Assembly: GCA_009776995.1 (NCBI GenBank) | Contig: WRMR01000002.1 | Location: 1-33,421 of the forward strand | Length of the DNA: 33,421 nucleotides | Direction of reading: 5' to 3' | From: Planctomycetaceae bacterium | GTDB taxonomy: Bacteria; Planctomycetota; Planctomycetia; Pirellulales; Thermoguttaceae | Part shown: piece after piece, positions 26,098 through 33,421 of the stretch | Position numbering within the stretch: the stretch's first letter is position 1 | Layout of the letters: each line of letters begins with the position of its first letter | The notes under the pieces: generated by a model | Seen by the model: the letters and a program-made list of their open reading frames with translations, nothing else | Database searches by the model: none | Told to the model about the DNA's origin: nothing | Program-made: the position numbers and the translations under genes

Positions 26098-27480
26098 ATG
26101 TCACTTTACAAGGTATTTCTCCAGAATGTTCTTTTTCCGATTGACGCCTATCTGTCGGGAAAAGGAAAACTGTTCCAATACCGCCGCGAATTTGAAGCGA
26201 CGCAGTATTTGCCGCCGGACGAAATACGCCGGTTGAATTGGCAGCGTCTCCAGGCGATTTTGTACCACGCTTATGCCAAAATTCCGTTTTACCGCAAGAG
26301 TTTCGACGCGGCTGGCGTGACTCCCGACGATGTGCAGGCGGAAAGTGATTTATTGCGGTTGCCGATTCTCGAAAAATATCAGGTGCAAGATCATCTCGAC
26401 GAACTTGTTGTGCCGGATTGGCCGAAACACGACCTGATGATCGATCAAACCGGCGGTTCGACCGGCACACCCGTGCGATATTACCGTAGCATGGATCGTA
26501 ACATCTCGCGTGAAGCGGCAACCTGGCGGCACAATCACTGGGCAGGCTGGGATATTTGCGACAAAGCCGCCGCACTCTGGGGAGCCCGTCGCGACATGGA
26601 ACAGCCAACCAGGTTGTTAAGTCGTTTCCGTTCCTTCTTTCTCGACCGAACAATTCTTTTGAATACGGCCGTTTTCAACGAGTCGGACGCACTGGCTTTC
26701 AACGAGCGGCTCAAAACGTATCGCCCCAAGTGCATTTTGGGTTATGCCAACGCGCTGGTCGTGTTCGCGTTCATACTGAAGGAGAGAAATGTCACGGCTT
26801 ACACGCCGTTTTCGATCATCTCGTCCGCTGAAATGCTGTCCCCGGAGAACCGCAAAATCATCGAAGACGTGTTCGGGTGCAAGGTATACAATCGCTACGG
26901 CTCGAGGGAAACGTCGATCATCGCCAGTGAGTGTGATCGACACGAAGGCATGCACCTGATGGCCGAAGGGTTGCATGTCGAACTGCTGGTCAACGGTCGT
27001 CACGCCCAGCCCGGCGAGATGGGAGAGGTCGTCGTCACGGATTTGCTCAATCTGCCGATGCCGCTTGTACGATACCGCATTGGCGACACGGCACGCTGGT
27101 ATGACAAGCCGTGTTCCTGCGGTCGCGGACTGCCAATGCTGGCCGAGCTGACCGGACGTGTGACCGATTTTCTCGTGACCGACAACGGCTCGCTGTGTTC
27201 CGGTGCTTCGCTCACGGCACTGGTGGTCGCCTGGCGTCCAACGCTTAAGCAAATTCAAATTTACCAGGAACGGCAGGGGGAAGTCGTTTTCCGCATCGCT
27301 TCCGGGCAGGGGAACCCCTTGCCGGACGACGATCTGGATTTTGTCCGTGAAAAATCGGCGATTTACCTCGGCAAAGGAACGAAAGTCGAGTTCGAGTTCG
27401 TCGATGAAATTCCCAAGACGGCTTCGGGCAAGTCGCTGTTCTCCATCTCGAAAGCCGCACCGTACCAATTCGCGGAATAG
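26098..27480 (+). CDS. phenylacetate-CoA ligase (PaaK/CapK)-family adenylate-forming protein
   Basis: DQTGGSTGTPVRYYRS, SSAEMLSPENRKIIEDVFGCKVYNRYGSRE, YRIGDTARW. Confidence 0.85.
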   Translation: MSLYKVFLQNVLFPIDAYLSGKGKLFQYRREFEATQYLPPDEIRRLNWQRLQAILYHAYAKIPFYRKSFDAAGVTPDDVQAESDLLRLPILEKYQVQDHLDELVVPDWPKHDLMIDQTGGSTGTPVRYYRSMDRNISREAATWRHNHWAGWDICDKAAALWGARRDMEQPTRLLSRFRSFFLDRTILLNTAVFNESDALAFNERLKTYRPKCILGYANALVVFAFILKERNVTAYTPFSIISSAEMLSPENRKIIEDVFGCKVYNRYGSRETSIIASECDRHEGMHLMAEGLHVELLVNGRHAQPGEMGEVVVTDLLNLPMPLVRYRIGDTARWYDKPCSCGRGLPMLAELTGRVTDFLVTDNGSLCSGASLTALVVAWRPTLKQIQIYQERQGEVVFRIASGQGNPLPDDDLDFVREKSAIYLGKGTKVEFEFVDEIPKTASGKSLFSISKAAPYQFAE

Positions 27481-27531
27481 GGGCTTCCACTCATAGCTTT
27501 TGAAAAATCACCTTTTTCAGAATCGACACGC

Positions 27532-28548
27532 ATGACAACCCGGGAAGACGCATTTTCGACGAACAGATGGAACCTGCTATCGATCTTCTTGTGTATTGAA
27601 GCGATGGCACTGTTGTTGACCAGCCCGATCGTTTTGGCCGCGACCTGGGGCATCACGCGGCACACGCTTTTCGCCTTTGCGGGCGTGTTCGTAATCACGT
27701 TGCCGTTTTGCCTGCTTCTGGCCTGGTCACATAACCTTTACGTACGGAAGCGGAGCGGCTTCGTCGAACTGGACGACGGCACGTTGCACTACTACGAGAA
27801 CGAAAACGAGTCACCGGTTTATTCCGCGCCGCTGGAAGATTGTCTCTGGTTTGAAGGGTATCGCACTTGGGCAACGCTTCCCCGCCTGGACAAGGTCAAT
27901 GTATTCCAAATCGTGGTCGGTCCCCAAGTGATTTTGCTACAATTTCCCGAATGGTGTTACATCCCCGAACACAAATCGCGAAAAACGACCATGGCCGAAC
28001 AGCCTGTCATTATCGCGGTTGGTCAATCGCGGGAACCCCGCGAACAATGGTTGACCGTCCTCGAAAGCATGGGAATCGCGTGTGACATGACGCGACACCA
28101 ACGTCCGCTGGCCCCGATTTCCAACGGTTTGGCAACATGCTGGTTTCTTTTGTGCGGTATGGTTGCCTTTCTCAAGTTACCCGAAGCGGCAAGAGGAATC
28201 ATAAGTGTGCTGAACCATTGGAACGTTCCTGCTGACGTCGCTGAAGCAATTGGTTTTTCAGTATTTTTTCCCGGGATTGTTTTCCTGTTGTTATGGATGT
28301 GCGTTTTTCCATTGCTCTGGATCAGTCTCAGAACAAATGTCGGCAAAGTCAAAGTGACATGGTATGAACTTGTCATAAGTGGAGCGGCAATTCTTGTGTT
28401 CATTCTTGGTGCTATATGGTTTGGTATGGATGCCAAAACCTTTGACTGGAAAATGACCTACACGATCAGTACGGTTGTGATGTGTACCGTGACTTTTTTG
28501 TGTTATTGTCTGAACATACGCTCACCTCACCCACGCCGACGCCCATGA
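27532..28548 (+). CDS. hypothetical membrane protein
   Basis: 338-aa ORF with several TM segments; ATGA overlap with the next gene. Confidence 0.6.
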   Translation: MTTREDAFSTNRWNLLSIFLCIEAMALLLTSPIVLAATWGITRHTLFAFAGVFVITLPFCLLLAWSHNLYVRKRSGFVELDDGTLHYYENENESPVYSAPLEDCLWFEGYRTWATLPRLDKVNVFQIVVGPQVILLQFPEWCYIPEHKSRKTTMAEQPVIIAVGQSREPREQWLTVLESMGIACDMTRHQRPLAPISNGLATCWFLLCGMVAFLKLPEAARGIISVLNHWNVPADVAEAIGFSVFFPGIVFLLLWMCVFPLLWISLRTNVGKVKVTWYELVISGAAILVFILGAIWFGMDAKTFDWKMTYTISTVVMCTVTFLCYCLNIRSPHPRRRP

Positions 28549-29756
28549 ATTTTACCTTCACGAATTTTCGACCACAGATTGTCACGCCGGAGTTTTTGGA
28601 AGAGCGTGAGCATTTCCTGCCGATCCGCATTGAAGTCCTCCTGGAACGCATGGTGCAGGAGGAGCGACTCGACGACATGGAACGGGAACACTTTCGTGTT
28701 CTTCGGCGGTTGCTGGCCGACCGTTTTCATTATGAATACCACAGGGATCTCGAATCGCTGAAAAACGATTTTGTGCCCTTTGATCCGGATTGCGAAACAC
28801 TCTGCGAACCGGAATACACGGACGGGCAATTGCGCGAAATCCGGTTGCGGCTCTATGACTCCATCCGTGAGGTGCTGCAAATCGGCAACTACCGCGAGAT
28901 GACACCGGAACAATTTGCCGAGTGCCTCGAATTGCAGCCGATCGGCGGGTTGAGCGTCCGTGTCGATACCGGCGATTTCGACCAGTTCCACGTTTATTAC
29001 CGCGGCGTCCGGCAACGTGAGGAAACCGAACGCATCCTCTTTTTCTGGAAGCGGACTCGACCGGTGGCCAGTCTGAACCGCGTGTTCGTCATCGCGCGTT
29101 TCAAGCCGGAATACGGCGGTCGGGTTTTGGTCAAAATGTTCAAGGACATCCCCGTCGAAAACATCAAGATCATCGCCCCGAAGGTCAAACTCGGAATGCC
29201 GGTCTTCGCGCGGGTCAAGATCGGCGGCAGTGTTGCCGGTTCGCTGATTACCCCGCTTTCAAAACTTGTGTTTGCGTTCACCATGTCGTGGATTTACTTC
29301 TGCATTATTCTCGGCGGTTTGCTCCTGGCCGCGTTCAAAGGCACGATGAGTTTTCTCAACAGCCGCACGAAGTACATGCAGGTGTATTCGAGCAACCTGT
29401 ACTACCGGAACCTGTCGAACAACACCGCCGCCCTGACCACGCTGCTCGACGCGGCGGAAACGCAGGAACTGAAAGAGACGCTGCTCGGCTATTTTATTCT
29501 GTACCTCAACCGGGACCGCGACATGACGGAGGAAGAACTCGACACGGCGACCGAACGCTGGATCGACGAGCAGTTCGGTCACCATTTCGATTTTGAGGTC
29601 GTTGACGCCATCCGCAAACTGGTCGAAAAGGAGATCGTGCATGTCACGGAGCTGTCACCCGGTCAATTCGGTTATCGCGTTCGCAGTTTACCAGAAGCCC
29701 TGGTACAACTCGACCAGGCCTGGGATGATTTCAACACCTTTCCCAACGTGGCGTAG
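28545..29756 (+). CDS. DUF3754 (TMEM143-like) membrane protein
   Basis: ILFFWKRTRPVASLNRVFVIARFKPEY, VFVIARFKP...IPVENIKIIAPKVKLGMP, two hydrophobic helices. ATG at 28545 overlaps the upstream TGA. Confidence 0.8.
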   Translation: MNFTFTNFRPQIVTPEFLEEREHFLPIRIEVLLERMVQEERLDDMEREHFRVLRRLLADRFHYEYHRDLESLKNDFVPFDPDCETLCEPEYTDGQLREIRLRLYDSIREVLQIGNYREMTPEQFAECLELQPIGGLSVRVDTGDFDQFHVYYRGVRQREETERILFFWKRTRPVASLNRVFVIARFKPEYGGRVLVKMFKDIPVENIKIIAPKVKLGMPVFARVKIGGSVAGSLITPLSKLVFAFTMSWIYFCIILGGLLLAAFKGTMSFLNSRTKYMQVYSSNLYYRNLSNNTAALTTLLDAAETQELKETLLGYFILYLNRDRDMTEEELDTATERWIDEQFGHHFDFEVVDAIRKLVEKEIVHVTELSPGQFGYRVRSLPEALVQLDQAWDDFNTFPNVA

Positions 29757-29858
29757 TTGTTCTCGAAACCAGAACAGTATTTTCGCCACAAAGAAATTCA
29801 GAGATGAGAGTTCAAAGTGTTCTTGGGGCTCACAAAAAAAATCCGTTGTTCGATCGAT

Positions 29859-29882
29859 CAGAGCCGTGACGTGGAACGGTCA
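29859..29882 (+). repeat. dispersed 29-bp repeat, copy 3 (shortened)
   Basis: CAGAGCCGTGACGTGGAACGGTCA. Confidence 0.45.
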
Positions 29883-30110
29883 TTCCATTCGATGACTCTT
29901 ACGGCTCCGATTGAAATGTCCATGTGATATTTCACCTTGCAATCAACCAGCCTTTTCACAAACAGCGAAAAGGTACGCAATCCAGTGGTTTAACGACTTC
30001 AAAACGACCGGTTCATGCTAAAGTGAAGGTGAATGATTATATGACAAATTCATTCTTTTTTATGTTTCCCCGTGAAGAAATCCGTTGCACTGTGGATTTA
30101 CGGAATCGCG

Positions 30111-31709
30111 TTATTTTCGCAACGAGACGCTTTTGACGATGATGTCTCCGCCGTGGACGAACAACCGGAAATCGGAACCGTTTGCGCGGTTCTCAAAACG
30201 CGGTTCCGGCAAATGAAACACGGCGGTATTCCAGCCATCTTTCTGTTCCACACTCCGTGGTTTCATTCCGCGAAACGCCTGGTCGAGACCTTTCAACGTC
30301 GGGTGATATGAATCGTAATGCACGGCAAACGAGTCGGGGTCGGCATTTGGGCCAAGCCGGAAAACGACGGTCAATTCCACGGCAGCCGCCTGTTCGATCA
30401 AAAACATTGAATCGTCGTCAAATTAGAAAAAACGTTCGTTGGGATTGCCGACGTTTTGCTTGGGGATGGTCGTCCAGACTTTCGTTTTGACCCCGTTGTC
30501 ATCCACTTCGGTCACCTTGATCGGACCGTCGCCCGGCGGGGCAAAATTGACCGCCGTGACACCCAGCTCTGCGTCGGGAGTTGCCGAAGGCACCGGGTAT
30601 TTCGGGGCAATGGAGATCGCCCGGATGCGTTCCTTTGCGTGAAACAGCGTTGTGAATTTTTTCGTCAATTCCAGGTATAAGGTTCCGTACTCTTTCGATT
30701 TCCCAATATCGGTTCCCTCGTGAAACTCATTCCAGGTTTCCAAATGCACGAGAAAGGGGCGTGTTTTCGTGTCCATCTTGAGGAGCCGTTCCCAGCCGAG
30801 CGTGTAAAAATCGCCGTTGTCGCGGGTGCGTACCAGCGGCGTGCGGCCGGGAACGGCACTGTGATCGTAACCGGCACCAATGGCCGCAACATCCAGGACG
30901 ATGAAATTGAGTGCCGCGCCCCATTGATAGACCGAATCGGCGTCGCCGGGCCATTCCGCCGCTTTGACAATGTAAAGGTCACTGCCGAAATCTTTGCGGA
31001 ACATCTCGCGCACCGCCGGGAACAAGGTGTCGTCCACATTTTTCGCAAATGCGGAGGCGTAAAGGAACACGAGTGGTTTGCCATCGATGGTCGCGCGGTA
31101 CTTCGGCGGCACCAGGGAGAAAAAGTTGCGAATGGTTGCGTAAAACCAGCGTTTTCCGGCGTCCGTTGTCAGATCAATTTGATAGCGGCCGGCATTGTGC
31201 CCGCCAAGTGTACTGGTGTCGTAAAACAAGCCCAGTACCGGAGTCTTTTCGCCGTTCGAGGTCATGGTCTCCAGGGCTTCGATCATGGGCGGGATTCCTT
31301 CGTCACTGAAGCGAAATGCGTCCGATTGCCGGGCTGTCGGCGCACCCCAATAAACGGGAATGGCAATATCAATTCCCGCTTCGGCCATTTGCCGGAACTG
31401 CTTTTCATGCCACCGGGGATTTTTCCAACTCATTCCCGCAGTCGAGACCGGATGGGTGGTCAGCGCGTCGCTACCGTCGTGATTGAGAATATGGGCTTTC
31501 GAGTCAATGTCGTACCAGTAAAAATACGATGTCGCAACGACAGGATCACCGGTACGAAAAGGTTGCAAGCTTGTTTCACCCGGTTCGGGGGCGAAAAACG
31601 TTCCAGGTGCCGGAGACGGCTGATAATCCCGTGGAAGATCGGCGGCCAGGGTAGAGGAAGCAAACACCAGCAACGGAATCGCAAAACAGCATTGGATGGT
31701 TCGTGACAT
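30111..31709 (-). pseudogene. exported DUF5010/GH99-like glycoside hydrolase, interrupted by a single in-frame TAA at 30423-30425
   Basis: Signal peptide, then VVATSYFYWYDI...MAEAGIDIAIPVYWGAP. After ...NPNERFF-TAA the same frame continues FDDDSMFLIEQAAAVELTVVFRLGP...GGDIIVKSVSLRK-stop. Confidence 0.7.
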
Positions 31710-31828
31710 GAGATTCTCCTTTCAAAACAGGTTTCAGGGATGGAATCATCCGACATGAGCAAAAATGACGGGATTCATTTTACCACAAAGGCGCGAAGAT
31801 GTTTAGCCTCGGTTCCTGGAACCGGGAA

Positions 31829-31940
31829 GGATGGCAGGGCGGCCACGCCGTGCCATCCGCGACGTGGCGTTTGATTGTCAATTTGCATCAATCAAAGTGA
31901 TTGGCAAATCCAACGGTGTTCAGAGTCTGGCCACCCTGCC
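31829..31940. repeat. intergenic palindromic region
   Basis: ggatggca...tgccatcc 8-bp stem (31829-31858); ggcagggcggccac (31833-31846) also pairs 12/14 with ctggccaccctgcc (31927-31940). Confidence 0.5.
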
Positions 31941-32110
31941 TTGAAACCCATTTGTGATTCTTTGTGTCTTCGAGGTGAAAAATATATGCCCATGAACAGA
32001 TACCTTCATTTGAAGGGATTTTTGAGTATAATTAGAGAAGTGCTTGTATTGATACTGGAAACCGGCATGGTGGTATTTCAATCCCAAAGTCTGAAATTCA
32101 ACATTCATTT

Positions 32111-32791
32111 ATGGAACAACGCGTGATTGCAATGGGTGACGTTCATGGCTGTCTGGCGGCACTGGATGCCGTTGTGGACGCTATTGACCCGCAACCTTCC
32201 GATTCACTGATCCTTTTGGGCGATTTTGTTGACCGTGGGCCGGATTCGGCGGGGGTGATTGACCGTCTGATTGAGCTGCGCGAACGCTGTTTTCTCTTCG
32301 CCATCCTGGGAAACCACGATGAACTGATGCTCGACGTCGTTGAGGAACGCTCCTGGAATTTGGGACAATGGCTCATGTACGGCGGTGAGCAAACAATGCG
32401 AAGTTACGGTACGGACAAGGTTTCCGACATCCCGAAAGCACACGTCGGGTTTCTGAGAGACTGCATCCCTTTTTGTGAAACGGAACATCACTTTTTTACG
32501 CATGCCAATTATCTTGAAAACGAACCGCTTGCAAAAACAGAAGGGCAGGTTCTTCGTTGGGAATCACTCAAGGCACGAATGCCCGGCCCGCACAATTCAG
32601 GCAAAATGGCCGTTTTGGGCCATACGGCACAAAAAGACGGACAGATTCTCTATTCCGGCCATGTTCTCTGTCTTGACACTTATTGTTATGGTTCAGGTTG
32701 CCTGACTGCGTTCGAGGTCAACACCGGCGAGTACTGGCAAGCCAGTCGCGGCGGTCGTCTGCTTAAAAACACAATTTTTCGTCCCCGCTAG
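32111..32791 (+). CDS. metallophosphoesterase / PPP-type serine-threonine phosphatase
   Basis: GDVHGC, GDFVDRGPDS, LGNHDELM, VLGHTAQ. Confidence 0.92.
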   Translation: MEQRVIAMGDVHGCLAALDAVVDAIDPQPSDSLILLGDFVDRGPDSAGVIDRLIELRERCFLFAILGNHDELMLDVVEERSWNLGQWLMYGGEQTMRSYGTDKVSDIPKAHVGFLRDCIPFCETEHHFFTHANYLENEPLAKTEGQVLRWESLKARMPGPHNSGKMAVLGHTAQKDGQILYSGHVLCLDTYCYGSGCLTAFEVNTGEYWQASRGGRLLKNTIFRPR

Positions 32792-33162
32792 GATCCGGCC
32801 AAAGCGAATTATGCAAATGGTAACCGGGAACGAAACATGCGGATCGAATACGGGCATACCCGCAGTTTTAAGGTCGTCCGGGAAATAGTATCCTGTCTGA
32901 GCGGATTGGTAACATACTCCGGCCTGGAAAATAGGATTGGCTTTGATATTCTGGTGTTTTTTTTGGTTGAATCATTGAAATTTGCCGACAGGCTGGGTAA
33001 AATGCCAATATTGTCCCCACTGTGGTGACGTTTTCATCTCCTTCGGAGCGACAACGGCCATGCATAGCCGGGAGAAACAACCAATAATTTTTGACACAAC
33101 TTGACAACCGATGTGGCACGCTAAGTTTCGTGCCGTCACCACTTTTTTAAGGAGAGTACATC

Positions 33163-33421
33163 ATGGGACGACCAGTCACCCTCTGCTCCGGACAATGGGC
33201 CGATTTGCCTCTTGAAGTTTTGCTGGACAAAGCCAAGTCGTTTGGTTACGACGGCATCGAGCTTTCCTGTTGGGGCGATCATTTTGAGCTTGACAAGGCG
33301 ATGTCGCAAGACGATTATTGCGCCAAAAAATGGGAGTTACTCAAAGCCAAGGGGATGAAGTGTTTTGCGATCAGCAATCACCTCATTGGCCAGGGCGTTT
33401 GCGACCTCATTGACGACCGCC
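33163..33421 (+). CDS. sugar phosphate isomerase/epimerase (partial, runs off the right edge)
   Basis: Preceded by aaggaga [50 protein letters not shown]. Confidence 0.8.
   Translation, partial: MGRPVTLCSGQWADLPLEVLLDKAKSFGYDGIELSCWGDHFELDKAMSQDDYCAKKWELLKAKGMKCFAISNHLIGQGVCDLIDDR

Noticed and set aside
30111-30407. Separate small gene starting at ATG 30407
   Set aside because: It is in the same frame as the upstream enzyme, separated by one TAA and five codons, and looks like that protein's C-terminal domain.
30720-31706. 328-aa plus-strand ORF opposite the GH99-like gene
   Set aside because: Antisense shadow of a CDS with a signal peptide and enzyme motifs.
1-33421. CRISPR arrays
   Set aside because: No regularly spaced direct repeats with unique spacers seen; the repeated sequences are dispersed palindromes.
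1-33421. tRNA or rRNA genes
   Set aside because: No convincing T-arm (GGTTCGAATCC-like) plus acceptor pairing or rRNA sequence found by eye; a tRNAscan/Infernal run would be decisive.

Overview
This window looks like a chromosomal segment of a planctomycete-like bacterium. That is an inference from the gene repertoire (DUF58, DUF11-repeat surface protein, DUF5010-like and GH29-like proteins, sugar isomerases); no marker gene was tested. About 20 housekeeping or metabolic CDSs are supported: two tandem TatA-like proteins, GH29-like fucosidase, DUF58, YjbQ plus a BtaB-like methyltransferase, TerC, two sugar-phosphate isomerase/epimerases (one cut by the window edge), HrpA helicase, a MurE-like ligase, AcpS, a DUF11 protein, an EpmB-like aminomutase divergent from EF-P, a PaaK-like ligase, DUF3754 and a metallophosphoesterase. 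Four regions deserve most attention. (1) Positions 1-3005 form a defence-type island at the 5' end of alaS: a translationally coupled AAA ATPase + DUF4276 (Toprim-like) pair lies between two direct copies of the alaS 5' end, next to an EcoRI-type methyltransferase remnant joined to an out-of-frame HNH tail. (2) Two unrelated genes (DUF58 and hrpA) carry the same in-frame palindromic insertion (SGFR[FL]Q...EVRS[LP]KSEA). hrpA also carries a second, different in-frame palindrome (VASGEGLVASD...SPLATRHL), so these look like protein-coding-compatible palindromic elements. (3) A 201-aa ORF appears to be an internally deleted Type ISP restriction-modification enzyme that keeps only its N-terminal nuclease and C-terminal segments. 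(4) Intergenic regions hold several dispersed hairpin repeat families, including an elaborate cruciform at 20809-20921. A DUF5010/GH99-like gene is also interrupted by a single in-frame TAA, with its C-terminal domain intact beyond the stop.
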